DNA of 64,000 bases from Paracoccus homiensis (GCF_900111675.1 NZ_FOHO01000007.1:62001-126000), one strand, 5' to 3'. Shown: positions 27,681-36,815, numbered from the stretch's first letter. Notes: generated by a model not told the origin, from the sequence alone. Made by a program: numbers and translations.

Positions 27681-28571
27681 TCAGCGATTGGGCCACAGCG
27701 TCGCGTGGCGATTCACATCCTTGTACAGCAGATAGCGGAACCGGCCCGGCCCGCCCGCATAGCAGGCCTGCGGGCAGAAGGCGCGCAGCCACATGAAATC
27801 GCCGGGGCCGACCTCGACCCAGTCGCGGTTCAGGCGATAGACCGCCTTGCCTTCCAGAACGAACAGCCCGTGTTCCATCACATGCGTTTCCGCAAACGGG
27901 ATCGAGCCTCCGGGCTGGAACGTGACCACGGTGATATGCATGTCATGGCGCAGATCTGCGGGATCCATGAAGCGCGTCGTGGCCCATGCGCCATCGGTGT
28001 CCGGCATGGGCGAGGGCGCGATATCCTGTTCATGCGTGACGATCGGGTCGGGGCGGTCCACGCCTTGCGCGGGCTGCCAGCGTTTGCGCCACCAGTGAAA
28101 GCCGGTCTCGCTGTCGCTGTCGTTGCGGATGCTGAACGCCGTTCCCGCGGGAACATAGGCGAAGCCGCCGGGCATCAGCAGATGCGACTGGCCGTCGATG
28201 GTGACGCGCAGTTCCCCCCCGGTCACGAAGATCGCGTGCTGCACCTCGGGGTCGTCATCGGGCTGGTCGCTGCCGCCGCCGGGGGCCAGTTCGACGATAT
28301 ACTGGCTGAAGGTTTCGGCAAATCCCGACAGGGGACGCGCCAGCATCCACATGCGCATGCCCTGCCAGCCCGGCAGGAACGAGGTGACGATGTCGCGCAT
28401 CACCGTGCGGGGAATTACGGCATAGGCTTCGGTAAAGACGGCGGTATCGGTGGTCAGGCCGGTCTGCGGCGGCAGGCCCGCCACGGGACCGGCATAGGGC
28501 GAAGTCTGCTGCGGCTGGATGATGGTGGCAGGATCGCCGGTCGGGGCGCCTGCGGGGCGGTTGTCTGTCAT
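27681..28571 (-). CDS. allE: (S)-ureidoglycine aminohydrolase
   Basis: A 296-residue bicupin enzyme that releases ammonia from (S)-ureidoglycine to give (S)-ureidoglycolate, a late step of purine breakdown. Both cupin halves are visible: the first around QHAIFVTGGELRVTIDGQSHLL and the second around ETHVMEHGLFVLEGKAVYRLN. The C-terminal signature CPQACYAGGPGRFRYLLYKD is typical of the family. Its start overlaps the stop of the allantoinase gene by 4 bases (ATGA), so the two are translationally coupled. The symbol follows the E. coli name. Confidence 0.88.
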   Translation of the reverse strand: MTDNRPAGAPTGDPATIIQPQQTSPYAGPVAGLPPQTGLTTDTAVFTEAYAVIPRTVMRDIVTSFLPGWQGMRMWMLARPLSGFAETFSQYIVELAPGGGSDQPDDDPEVQHAIFVTGGELRVTIDGQSHLLMPGGFAYVPAGTAFSIRNDSDSETGFHWWRKRWQPAQGVDRPDPIVTHEQDIAPSPMPDTDGAWATTRFMDPADLRHDMHITVVTFQPGGSIPFAETHVMEHGLFVLEGKAVYRLNRDWVEVGPGDFMWLRAFCPQACYAGGPGRFRYLLYKDVNRHATLWPNR

Positions 28572-29974
28572 TTCAGGGCTTCTTTCAGGCGAAGTTCGGC
28601 AATGCGGGTGACCTGGCGTTCCGCCTCGGCGCGTTCGGTCGGGGTGTCGTTGTCGATGCGGGCCTGCATGGCGGCAAGGATGCCGGCCTTGTCATGGTCG
28701 CGCACGGCGATGATGAAGGGAAAGCGGTGCTTGGCGGTATAGGCATCGTTCAGGCGGGTGAATTCGGCGCGCTCGGCATCGGTCAGCGCATCCAGTCCGG
28801 CGCTGGCCTGTTCCGAACTGCTGTCCGCCGTCAGGCGTTTGGCCTGCGCCAGCTTGCCTGCAAGATCGGGATGCGCCGTCAGCACCCCAAGGCGTTCGGT
28901 GTCCGAAGCCGCGCGAAAGATCTGCGCCATCCGCATCGACAAGCCCGTCGCGCTGTCATGGACCGCGCCCATTTCGGCGTCCCAGACCCGTTCGGCGATG
29001 AAGGGCGAATGTTCGTAGATCCCGCCAAACGCCGCCACGAATTCCGCACGATCCATCTGCGAGGGGCGGGTCCGCGGCCGATAGGGATGGGTTTCGGCCC
29101 AGTGCCGCGCGATATCCAGCCGCGAGGCGAACCACACGCCCTCATGTGCGCGGGCATGGTCCAGAAACCGCTGGATCGCCCTGGCGCGGCCCGGCCGGCC
29201 CGCAAGCCGGCAATGCAGGCCGATGGACATCATCTTGGGCGCGCCGGCCTGACCTTCGGCGTAAAGCACGTCGAAACTGTCGCGCAGATAATCGAAGAAC
29301 TCGACCCCGGTGCCAAAGCCCTGACCGCTGGAAAAGCGCATGTCATTGGCGTCCATCGTATAGGGCACCATCAGCTGCGGGCGGTCCTTATGCACATGCC
29401 AATAGGGCAGGTCATCGGCGATGGTGTCGGCAAGATAGGCAAAGCCGCCTTCCTCGCAGCCCAGTTCGACCGTGTTCATCGACGTGCGGCCCTGATAAAA
29501 CCCATAGGGCCGTTCGCCCGTGATCTGGCGGTGTAGCTGGATCGCGCGGGCGATGTGGTCGGCCTCGACCTCGCGCGGGATGTCACGATAGTCGATCCAT
29601 TTCAGGCCATGCGTCGCGATTTCCCAGCCTGCCTCTTGCATCGCGGCCACCTGTTCGGGTGCGCGTTCCAGCGCGGTCGCGACGCCATAGACGGTGATCG
29701 GCAGATCCTTCAGCATCCGGTGCAACCGCCAGAAGCCCGAGCGCGCGCCGTAGTCATAGATCGATTCCATGTTCCAGTGCCGCTGGCCGGGCCAGGGCTG
29801 GGCGCCGATGATTTCGGACAGGAATGCCTCGGATGCCGCGTCGCCGTGTTCGATGCTGTTTTCGCCGCCTTCCTCGTAATTCATGACGATCTGAACGGCG
29901 ATCTTCGCGCCTCCGGGCCATTTCGGGTCCGGGGTGCGTTCGCCATATCCTCGCATGTCGCGGCTGTATCGCAT
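28568..29974 (-). CDS. puuE: Allantoinase PuuE fused to OHCU decarboxylase
   Basis: A 468-residue fusion. Residues about 1-305 form a PuuE-type allantoinase of the polysaccharide-deacetylase fold: RYSRDMRGYGERTPDPKWP, NYEEGGENSIEHGD and later MMSIGLHCRLAGRPGR. This type opens the allantoin ring and is unrelated to the amidohydrolase allantoinase. Residues about 312-468 form a UraD domain, with HPDLAGKL and SSEQASAGLDALTDAE, which makes (S)-allantoin from OHCU. One polypeptide thus makes and then opens allantoin. It is the first gene of its unit and diverges from azgA. Confidence 0.92.
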   Translation of the reverse strand: MRYSRDMRGYGERTPDPKWPGGAKIAVQIVMNYEEGGENSIEHGDAASEAFLSEIIGAQPWPGQRHWNMESIYDYGARSGFWRLHRMLKDLPITVYGVATALERAPEQVAAMQEAGWEIATHGLKWIDYRDIPREVEADHIARAIQLHRQITGERPYGFYQGRTSMNTVELGCEEGGFAYLADTIADDLPYWHVHKDRPQLMVPYTMDANDMRFSSGQGFGTGVEFFDYLRDSFDVLYAEGQAGAPKMMSIGLHCRLAGRPGRARAIQRFLDHARAHEGVWFASRLDIARHWAETHPYRPRTRPSQMDRAEFVAAFGGIYEHSPFIAERVWDAEMGAVHDSATGLSMRMAQIFRAASDTERLGVLTAHPDLAGKLAQAKRLTADSSSEQASAGLDALTDAERAEFTRLNDAYTAKHRFPFIIAVRDHDKAGILAAMQARIDNDTPTERAEAERQVTRIAELRLKEALK

Positions 29975-30081
29975 CGGCTTGCTCCTGTCGGTCGGTTTGA
30001 TGCAGAAGACCCCTGTTCCGCGCGCACGACAAGCCGCGAACGGCAGAATGGTGTTTCATGAAATCGGCAAAGATCATCTGG

Positions 30082-30104
30082 TGCTTTCAATTTTCCGTTG
30101 AAAG
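30082..30104. promoter_or_regulatory. Candidate operator between puuE and azgA (TGCTTTCA-N8-TTGAAA)
   Basis: CTTTCAA (30084-30090) and TTGAAAG (30098-30104) are exact inverted arms 7 bases apart. The same pattern TGCTTTCA-N8-TTGAA occurs upstream of the IclR-family gene at 33624. Its central position between divergent purine genes suggests joint control. Confidence 0.6.
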
Positions 30105-30198
30105 ACTTACCGAGCGGCCCAAGTTGTCCGCTTTTGGTCTGGCCCCCTAAGCTGACGCCAAAGTGGCCGAACAGCGCCGCGCCGCACGGAGGTATCCC

Positions 30199-31500
30199 AT
30201 GGAAAGATTTTTCAGGCTGTCCGAACATGGCAGCAATGTCCGCACCGAGGTGATCGCCGGGATCACGACATTCCTGACGATGGCCTATATCATCTTCGTC
30301 AATCCCGACATCCTGTCATCGACGGGCATGGACCGCGACGCCGTATTCATCGCGACCTGCCTTGCGGCGGCGATCGGGTCGGCGGTGATGGGGCTTTGGG
30401 CCAACTGGCCCATCGGCATGGCGCCGGGCATGGGGCTGAACGCGTTTTTTGCGTTTACCGTCGTGGGCGCGATGGGCTTCACCTGGCAGCAGGCACTGGG
30501 CGCTGTGTTCATTTCGGGGATCATCTTCCTGATCCTGTCGATCACCGGCATCCGGCGATGGCTGATTGCGGGGATCCCGACCTCGATGCGTAGCGGCGTG
30601 GCCGCCGGGATCGGCATGTTTCTGGCGATCATCGCGATGCAAAGCTCGGGTCTTGTGGTTGATAATCCGGCGACGCTGGTCGGGCTGGGCGATCTGACCA
30701 ATACCGGCACGCTGCTGACCATCGCGGGGTTCTTCCTGATCGTCGCGCTGGACGCGCTGCGGGTAAAGGGCGCGATCCTGATCGGTATTCTGGTCGTGAC
30801 ATTTGCCGCGATCACGCTGGGCGTCAGTGAGTTCACGGGCATCGTGTCGGCGCCGCCCTCGATCATACCGACGCTGCTGCAACTGGATCTGGTCGGGGCG
30901 CTAAGCTATGGCATATTTCATGTCATTCTGGTGATGGTCCTGGTCGAGGTGTTCGACGCGACCGGCACCCTGATCGGGGTGGCCAAACGCGCGGGCCTGC
31001 TTAGCGAAGGTCCGGCGCATCAGAACAAGGGGCTTAGCCGGGCGCTGATGGCGGATTCCACCGCGATCACGGCGGGGTCGCTGCTGGGTACGTCTTCGAC
31101 TACTGCCTATGTCGAAAGCGCATCGGGCGTGCAGGCGGGCGGACGCACGGGGCTGACCGCGCTGGTCGTGGCGGGCCTGTTCCTGCTGGCGATGTTCTTC
31201 GCGCCGCTGGCAGGCGCGGTGCCGGCCTATGCCACTGCGCCCGCGCTGCTGTATGTCGCGACGCTGATGATGCGTGAACTGGCTGAAATCACCTGGGACG
31301 ACGTGACCGAGGCCGCGCCCGCCGTGCTGACCGCGCTGGCGATGCCGCTGACATATTCCATCGCGAACGGCCTTGCCTTCGGCTTCATCAGCTATGCGGT
31401 GATCAAGCTGCTGACGGGCAAGGCGAAACAGGTTCACGCCGCAACCTGGATCGTCGCGGGGCTGTTCGTGGTCAAGTTCGCGCTGTTCGGCAGCCACTGA
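30199..31500 (+). CDS. NCS2-family purine permease, AzgA type
   Basis: A 433-residue inner-membrane permease with 12 or more hydrophobic segments. It is of the AzgA/GhxP branch, which takes up hypoxanthine, guanine or adenine. Landmarks are MERFFRLSEHGSNVRTEVIAGITTFLTMAYIIFVNP, GMAPGMGLNAFFAF and MVLVEVFDATGTLIGVA. The ATG at 30199 follows GGAGG. It diverges from the allantoinase unit across a 224-base gap holding a palindromic motif, and supplies substrate to the same pathway. Confidence 0.88.
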   Translation: MERFFRLSEHGSNVRTEVIAGITTFLTMAYIIFVNPDILSSTGMDRDAVFIATCLAAAIGSAVMGLWANWPIGMAPGMGLNAFFAFTVVGAMGFTWQQALGAVFISGIIFLILSITGIRRWLIAGIPTSMRSGVAAGIGMFLAIIAMQSSGLVVDNPATLVGLGDLTNTGTLLTIAGFFLIVALDALRVKGAILIGILVVTFAAITLGVSEFTGIVSAPPSIIPTLLQLDLVGALSYGIFHVILVMVLVEVFDATGTLIGVAKRAGLLSEGPAHQNKGLSRALMADSTAITAGSLLGTSSTTAYVESASGVQAGGRTGLTALVVAGLFLLAMFFAPLAGAVPAYATAPALLYVATLMMRELAEITWDDVTEAAPAVLTALAMPLTYSIANGLAFGFISYAVIKLLTGKAKQVHAATWIVAGLFVVKFALFGSH

Positions 31501-31514
31501 TCCTGCAGGAAACG

Positions 31515-31543
31515 CGGCGTCGGGCAAAGGCCCGGCGCCGTTT
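31515..31543 (+). terminator. Probable terminator after the AzgA-type permease
   Basis: Eleven-pair stem with one G-T pair (CGGCGTCGGGC at 31515-31525, GCCCGGCGCCG at 31530-31540), then only TTT. Confidence 0.5.
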
Positions 31544-31635
31544 GCCGACGTTTCGCGGCGCGCGCGCAGGGCGTGCTTGCCCGCAGACGTCCAGGCACCT
31601 AAGACTGCCAAGACAGTCCACGCATAGGTGCCAGC

Positions 31636-32754
31636 TTGACCTTTTCGACGCCTTCTCTGGCCGCTATCTCAGGGCTTTATAGCCGCATTCCCAGCGGTTG
31701 GACGGCGGGTGTGGATCTTTATGCCCGCGCACGCGCCGGACGCCGCAGGCCGGGACGGCTGGATGTCATGACCTCGTATGGCGGTCGCGATCTGGATGTG
31801 GTGCAGGTGCTTTTGCAGTCCCTGTCCGAGACGCATGCGCAGGATCATATCATGTTCTGGCTGCTGGAACTGCGCGTGCCCGCCGTGGATATTCAGGCGC
31901 TGTCCCGGTTCTGCGATCAATTGCCCAATGTCACGCTGAACGTCATCAAGGTGGCGGATCGCGAGGCTTTCGACCAGCTGCGAAAGCTGGGCGGCAAGCC
32001 AGACAGCGCGCGCTTTCTGTGGCTTGCGGCGCATCGTCACCTGCCTGCCGATCTGGACCGCGTGATCTATCTGGATGCCCTGGACATTATCGTTGCCGAT
32101 GATCTGATGCCGATGATGCACCATCCCTTCATGGGAAAATATCTTGTCGCCTGCCGCGAGCTGGTCCACCTGCCGCCCGTTCTGATCGGCCCGGCGCAGC
32201 GTGCCCATCAGCGTTGGGCGCCAGATGCGCTGATCCGGCAGGTTTCGCGCGGGATAATCAACAGTGGGTCAATCGTGGTCAATCTGGCTGCCATGCGCCG
32301 GGATGACGTGGATATGGCACAGTATCTGAAGGCCGCGGAATGGGCCAGCGGGCAGGGTCTGGGCTTTGGCGATCAGGGGCTGTTCTCACTGACCCATGGC
32401 AGCCATTATGTACGGGCCCATGACCGCTATAACCATCGTTTTTCCAGCGAGACCGATGGCCGGGCGCGGGCCGTGCGCCGCCCCGCAGTGATTCACTATG
32501 CCGGGCGCGTGCCCAAGCCCACCCGCTGGCACCTGACGCCCGAGCTGGAGCAGGCGATCAGCGACCATCTGGATCACCGCGGCGAATCCGAGCTGGTTCT
32601 GGGCAGCGTCACGCGTATCAGGCCGGCGGATTTCGCCTATTTCCGCAGGTGGTGGGACACCTGTGCGCGGACCCCCTGCCACGCGCGCATCGCCCCCCTT
32701 GCGACGGAACGCACGCTGCGCACGCTTGAAACGCTGGGCGTGCGGACCGGCTGA
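31636..32754 (+). CDS. GT8-family glycosyltransferase-like protein
   Basis: A protein of up to 372 residues resembling family 8 glycosyltransferases. The pattern LPADLDRVIYLDALDIIVADDLMPM corresponds to the GT8 nucleotide-sugar and metal site. Here, however, the acidic residues read D-A-L-D rather than the usual D-x-D. A later NSGSIVVNLAAMRRDD and the C-terminal HYAGRVPKPTRWH also fit GT8. The start is doubtful: 31636 is a TTG with no good ribosome site, and an ATG exists at 31768. It interrupts the purine cluster and has no obvious functional link to it. Confidence 0.7.
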   Translation: MTFSTPSLAAISGLYSRIPSGWTAGVDLYARARAGRRRPGRLDVMTSYGGRDLDVVQVLLQSLSETHAQDHIMFWLLELRVPAVDIQALSRFCDQLPNVTLNVIKVADREAFDQLRKLGGKPDSARFLWLAAHRHLPADLDRVIYLDALDIIVADDLMPMMHHPFMGKYLVACRELVHLPPVLIGPAQRAHQRWAPDALIRQVSRGIINSGSIVVNLAAMRRDDVDMAQYLKAAEWASGQGLGFGDQGLFSLTHGSHYVRAHDRYNHRFSSETDGRARAVRRPAVIHYAGRVPKPTRWHLTPELEQAISDHLDHRGESELVLGSVTRIRPADFAYFRRWWDTCARTPCHARIAPLATERTLRTLETLGVRTG

Positions 32755-32757
32755 CGG

Positions 32758-33558
32758 TCAGCCGCCCATCTTCTGGGTCAGATCGGCCGCCGCCGCAGCC
32801 ACGACCGCGCCAAGCGTCTTGACATGTTCGGACCCGATCCGATGGGTCGGGCCGCTGACCGAAATGCCCGCCACCGCCTCGCCGGTCAGGTCGAAGACGG
32901 GTGCCGCGATACAGCGCATGCCGCGGGTCCGTTCCTCGTCATCAAAGGCAAAGCCACGGGCACGAATGCGGGCCACGTCGTCCCGCAATTCCTGCGGCTG
33001 GGTCAGTGTCTTGTCGGTAAAACGCTGCAATGGGGCCTGGGCCAGGGTCTGGTCCAGAGTTTGCGGCCGTCCGAAAGCCAGCAGTGCCTTGCCGATCCCC
33101 GAGGCATGCAGCGGGGAACGCGTGCCCGGCGGAAAGAAGGCGCGGATGGTTTCCTGTGTTTCGGCCTGACTGATGAACAGCACGCACTCGCCGTTCAGGA
33201 TGCCCAGATTCGCGGTTTCGCCGGAATGTTCCATCAAGGCGCGCAGCACGGGGCGGGCGCGTTCGACGATCCCCGAGCGGCGCATGAACGCCGAGCCCAG
33301 CCGAAAGGCCGCCGGTCCGATCTGCCAGCTTTGGGTCGCAGGATCGCTTTCCACCACCCCGCGCGAGGCCAGCGTGTGCAGCACCCGGTGCACGGTCGAG
33401 GGTGATTGCTGCATCTTGTCGGCGACCTCGGACAGGGTCAGGCCGCTATGCCCGGCCAGCATGTCCAGAATATCCAGCGCGCGTTCCAGCGACTGAATCG
33501 TTCCTGCGCTGTCGGCGCCGCTGCGGGGGCGGCCACGGCGGCGGCTGGGCTGGGGCAT
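32758..33558 (-). CDS. IclR-family transcriptional regulator
   Basis: A 266-residue IclR regulator. After a basic N terminus (RRRGRPRSG) comes the winged helix (GTIQSLERALDILDMLAG to QSPSTVHRVLHTLASRG) at about residues 20-80, then the effector domain with ASGIGKALLAF and RCIAAPVFDLTGEAVAGISVSGP. The ATG at 33558 has GGGAGAAG upstream. IclR members of this type control allantoin use (AllR) or glyoxylate metabolism (BhcR-like). Its position among purine genes favours the former, but glyoxylate is an end product of the pathway, so both are related. Confidence 0.85.
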   Translation of the reverse strand: MPQPSRRRGRPRSGADSAGTIQSLERALDILDMLAGHSGLTLSEVADKMQQSPSTVHRVLHTLASRGVVESDPATQSWQIGPAAFRLGSAFMRRSGIVERARPVLRALMEHSGETANLGILNGECVLFISQAETQETIRAFFPPGTRSPLHASGIGKALLAFGRPQTLDQTLAQAPLQRFTDKTLTQPQELRDDVARIRARGFAFDDEERTRGMRCIAAPVFDLTGEAVAGISVSGPTHRIGSEHVKTLGAVVAAAAADLTQKMGG

Positions 33559-33926
33559 CTGTCTTCTCCCTTTGGTTCGGTGCCGTTCTTGCGGATGTGG
33601 CGCCGCCGCGGCAAGCCGGAAAATGCTTTCAGGCGTCGGTTGAAGCAGCTTCAAATGCAAAGGCGATTGACCCGCGGACAGGTCTTGCAACGCCGCGCGA
33701 TTGTGCCTGATTTCAGGTCACTACCATTTCATATAGGCGGCAGCATTGCCCGGTGCCGCGACGGATCAAGGGCCTCGCCGCGCTGTTGCCCCAGAACGAC
33801 CTTGACAGATTTCGACTTTCGCACGGCATAATTGTGACAGGAAAAATCGACGCAAGTCATGACCCTAGACCGGGCAACAGAAGCCGCCAACCGGCCACCG
33901 CCCGCCTGACAACAGAGAGAATCCCC
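33559..33926. promoter_or_regulatory. iclR / NCS2 permease divergent control region
   Basis: A 368-base gap with no gene. It contains TGCTTTCA-N8-TTGAAG (33624-33645), which overlaps a perfect 15-bp palindrome TTGAAGCAGCTTCAA (33640-33654). A possible permease promoter lies further on. The motif position suggests autoregulation of iclR. Confidence 0.6.
33802..33832 (+). promoter_or_regulatory. Possible promoter of the NCS2 permease gene
   Basis: TTGACA (33802-33807) and CATAAT (33827-33832). The 19-base spacer is longer than ideal. Confidence 0.45.
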
Positions 33927-35393
33927 GTGAGCCATTCATCCCTCGGCACGCCCGCACAATTGCGCGATCCGAACTTCACTCCTCCGCTGTGGAAGGCGGT
34001 TCCATTGGGAATTCAGCATGTGCTGGCGATGTTCGTGTCGAATGTCACCCCCGCGATCATCCTTGCCGGTGCGGCGGGTTTTGGTTTCGGCTCGAACAGC
34101 CCGGATTTCCCGGAACTGTTGTATCTGATCCAGATGTCGATGCTGTTTGCCGGCATCGCGACGCTGTTTCAGACCATCACGCTTGGCCCGGTCGGCGCGG
34201 CGTTGCCGATCGTGCAGGGGACATCCTTCGCTTTCATCCCGATCATGATCCCGCTGGTGGCCGGAAAGGGCGTCGACGGTTTGGCTGCCTTGTTCGCCGG
34301 GGTGTTTCTGGGTGGGCTGTTTCACGCCCTGCTGGGAACTGTGATCGGCAAGATCCGCTTTGCCCTGCCGCCACTGGTCACGGGGCTTGTGGTCACGATG
34401 ATCGGTCTGGCGCTGGTCAAGGTGGGTATCGAATATGCCGCAGGCGGGGTGCCCCTGAAGGCGCAGGGCTCGGAGGCTTATGGCGATCTGGCAAGCTGGT
34501 CGGTCGCGCTGCTGGTGATCGTTGTCACGCTGGGGCTGAAATTCTTTGCCCGTGGGATGCTGTCGATTTCAGCGGTGCTGATCGGGATTTTCGTCGGCTA
34601 TGTCTATTGCATCCTTGTCGGCAAACTGCCGGTCGAGGCGATCTCGGGCAGCTGGCAGAACGCCGCCGCCTTCGCGCTGCCGACGCCGTTCAAATACGGG
34701 TTCGAGGTCTCGCTGGCGGCGGTCATCGGCTTCTGTCTGATGGCCTTCGTCTCGGCGGTGGAAACGGTCGGCGACGTGTCGGGCATCACCAAGGGCGGGG
34801 CAGGGCGCGAAGCCACCGACAAGGAAATCGCCGGGGCGACCTATGCCGATGGGGTCGGCACGGCCATTGCAGGGGCCTTTGGCGGCTTGCCCAACACCTC
34901 GTTCAGCCAGAATGTCGGCCTGATCGCCATGACCGGGGTGATGAGCCGCCATGTCGTGACCATCGGCGCGATCTTCTTGATCGTCTGTGGTCTGGTTCCC
35001 AAGATCGGCGGCGTGATCCGCACCATCCCGATCGAGGTGCTGGGCGGCGGCGTGATCGTGATGTTCGGGATGGTCGTCGCGTCAGGTATCTCGATGCTGT
35101 CGGATGTGACATGGAATCGCCGCAACATGGTGATCTTTGCCGTCGCGCTGTCCATCGGGCTGGGCCTGCAGCTTGAGGCGATGGGAACCGCGCCCGGCGG
35201 CGTCGATGCGTTGCAGCATCTGCCGGAAACGCTGCGCGTGCTGGGGGCTTCGGGGATCTTGCCCGCCGCCTTGATCGCGATCGTGCTGAACCTGCTGCTG
35301 CCCGAGGAACTGGCCGAGGAATCGACCGAAGAAGTCTCGGGCGGGTTGCAGGGGCACGGGGCCGGCCTGCGGCAAAAAGACGGCGGCCACTGA
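33927..35393 (+). CDS. NCS2-family xanthine/uric acid permease
   Basis: A 488-residue inner-membrane permease of the nucleobase-cation symporter-2 family, of the uracil-xanthine or urate branch. Landmarks: LGIQHVLAMFVSNVTPAIILAG, GPVGAALPIVQGTSFAFIPIM and the signature GGLPNTSFSQNVGLIAMTGV. The start is a GTG at 33927 after AGAGAGAA. Adjacent hydroxyisourate hydrolase and the earlier allantoin genes favour urate or xanthine as substrate. Confidence 0.88.
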   Translation: MSHSSLGTPAQLRDPNFTPPLWKAVPLGIQHVLAMFVSNVTPAIILAGAAGFGFGSNSPDFPELLYLIQMSMLFAGIATLFQTITLGPVGAALPIVQGTSFAFIPIMIPLVAGKGVDGLAALFAGVFLGGLFHALLGTVIGKIRFALPPLVTGLVVTMIGLALVKVGIEYAAGGVPLKAQGSEAYGDLASWSVALLVIVVTLGLKFFARGMLSISAVLIGIFVGYVYCILVGKLPVEAISGSWQNAAAFALPTPFKYGFEVSLAAVIGFCLMAFVSAVETVGDVSGITKGGAGREATDKEIAGATYADGVGTAIAGAFGGLPNTSFSQNVGLIAMTGVMSRHVVTIGAIFLIVCGLVPKIGGVIRTIPIEVLGGGVIVMFGMVVASGISMLSDVTWNRRNMVIFAVALSIGLGLQLEAMGTAPGGVDALQHLPETLRVLGASGILPAALIAIVLNLLLPEELAEESTEEVSGGLQGHGAGLRQKDGGH

Positions 35394-35417
35394 TGTGACC
35401 GCCGCGATCCGAACCCG

Positions 35418-35445
35418 AAAGGCGGCCAGGCATTGGCCGCCTTTT
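35418..35445. terminator. Bidirectional terminator between permease and uraH
   Basis: Stem GGCGGCCA/TGGCCGCC (35421-35428, 35434-35441) with AAA before and TTTT after, so it can end both converging transcripts. Confidence 0.8.
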
Positions 35446-35456
35446 GCATCTGTGGC

Positions 35457-35810
35457 CTAGCTGCCGCGATAGGTCGAATAGCCGAAGGGCGAAATCAGCA
35501 GCGGCACATGGTAGTGATCTTGCTGCGACATGCCAAAACGGATCGGGATCACGTCCAGAAACCGCGGGCTTTCGGGGGCGACGCCGGTTGTGTCCATCCA
35601 CTTTCCGGCGTGGAATTCCAGTTCATAGCAACCGGTTGCGAACTCGCCCTCGGGCAGGATCTGGCGATCGGTGCGCCCGTCTTCATTCGTGTGCAGGCGC
35701 GCAAGTTCGTGCCGCTGATCGCCGACAAGACGATACAGCACGACCTCCATCCCCTGCGCGGGTGTGCCCCGCGCCGTGTCCAGAACATGGGTGGTCAGAT
35801 AGCCCGGCAT
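35457..35810 (-). CDS. uraH: 5-hydroxyisourate hydrolase
   Basis: A 117-residue transthyretin-like enzyme that hydrolyses 5-hydroxyisourate to OHCU, the substrate of the UraD domain encoded nearby. The N-terminal LTTHVLDTARGTPA and the C-terminal tetrapeptide YRGS, which closes the active site, mark it as the hydrolase and not a hormone carrier. I chose the ATG at 35810 (AAAGGGG upstream); an ATG at 35828 would add six residues. No urate oxidase gene is seen in the window. Confidence 0.92.
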   Translation of the reverse strand: MPGYLTTHVLDTARGTPAQGMEVVLYRLVGDQRHELARLHTNEDGRTDRQILPEGEFATGCYELEFHAGKWMDTTGVAPESPRFLDVIPIRFGMSQQDHYHVPLLISPFGYSTYRGS

Positions 35811-36065
35811 GGTCAGCCCCTTTGTCATTCACGCTGGCCCCTTGATAACCGATCCCTGCCGCAAAGTGAGCGGGCGACAGCGATAGGCAGTCTATTGAAA
35901 ATCAGAATAATCGAACCGGATTTCACGGATCTGCCGCAAATGCGTGTGTGGCCCCGTCATCCGGCATCGCAAAGGGCGGGCAAATCACGGATGCGGATTT
36001 TTTCCTTTGCGTTTTCTTGGTTTGGGTCCCATCATCTGCGTCAATGAACTGCAAAAGGGGCCCCG

Positions 36066-36659
36066 ATGGCCACGGAAAATGCGCCGCTTCTGATCAAGCG
36101 CTACGCGAGCAGGCGGCTCTATAATACGGAAACCAGCGACTATGTGACGCTGGAGGATATTTCGACCTTCATCCGCGACGGGCGAGAGGTCAAGATCGTC
36201 GATCTGAAATCGGGCGACGATCTGACGCGGCAATACCTGCTGCAAATCGTGGCCGAGCATGAAAGCCGCGGCGAGAATGTCTTGCCGATCGACGTGCTGA
36301 CCGATCTGGTGCGAAGCTATACCACCAGTGCGAATTCGGTCGTGCCGCAATTTTTGGCCGCCAGCTTCGAGATGCTGCGCAACAGCCAGTCGAAGCTGAT
36401 GGAAAACATGGCCTCGATGCCGAACCCGATGTCCAATGTTCCGGGCTTCGAGGCGATGCAGCGACAGCAACAGATGTTCCTGCGCGCCATGATGGGCGGC
36501 TGGCGCGGCACCGGATCTGGTCCCGAATTCGAAGGTGAAGAGGGGGCCGATCAGCCCGCAGCCACACCTGCGTCGCAAGAGCCCTCGACCGAGGCGCAGG
36601 ACATGGAGGAAATCCGCCGTCAGCTTGCGGAATTGCAACAAAGGATTTCCAAGCTCTGA
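36066..36659 (+). CDS. phaR: Polyhydroxyalkanoate synthesis repressor PhaR
   Basis: A 197-residue PhaR. The N-terminal PHB/PHA-accumulation regulator domain (LLIKRYASRRLYNTETSDYVTLEDI to about residue 65) binds DNA. The following domain (QYLLQIVAEHES...LPIDVLTDLVRSY) binds PHA granules. The variable C-terminal part ends in a short amphipathic helix. In Paracoccus it represses phasin and its own gene until granules titrate it away. Other pha genes are not in the window. A PhaR-type box lies at 21984. Confidence 0.93.
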   Translation: MATENAPLLIKRYASRRLYNTETSDYVTLEDISTFIRDGREVKIVDLKSGDDLTRQYLLQIVAEHESRGENVLPIDVLTDLVRSYTTSANSVVPQFLAASFEMLRNSQSKLMENMASMPNPMSNVPGFEAMQRQQQMFLRAMMGGWRGTGSGPEFEGEEGADQPAATPASQEPSTEAQDMEEIRRQLAELQQRISKL

Positions 36660-36699
36660 CCTTGCGGTTCCCGCAGGCACAGGCTAGACCAACGCAGAC

Positions 36700-36789
36700 G
36701 GAGCGGTGGCCGAGTGGTCGAAGGCGCACGCCTGGAAAGTGTGTAGGCGGGAAACCGTCTCGAGGGTTCGAATCCCTCTCGCTCCGCCA
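36700..36789 (+). tRNA. tRNA-Ser (anticodon GGA)
   Basis: A 90-base class II tRNA with encoded CCA. The acceptor arms GGAGCGG and TCGCTCC pair with one wobble. The anticodon arm is CACGC-CTGGAAA-GTGTG with GGA in the middle. The long variable arm and T arm (GAGGGTTCGAATCCCTC) are present. It marks the border between chromosomal backbone and accessory DNA and is a typical integration target. Confidence 0.96.
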
Positions 36790-36815
36790 CTTGCCCTCGC
36801 GAAAGCGTTCTCCCG

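Noticed and set aside
35457..35810. Transthyretin-like transport protein
   Set aside because: The C-terminal YRGS and the purine context mark it as hydroxyisourate hydrolase.
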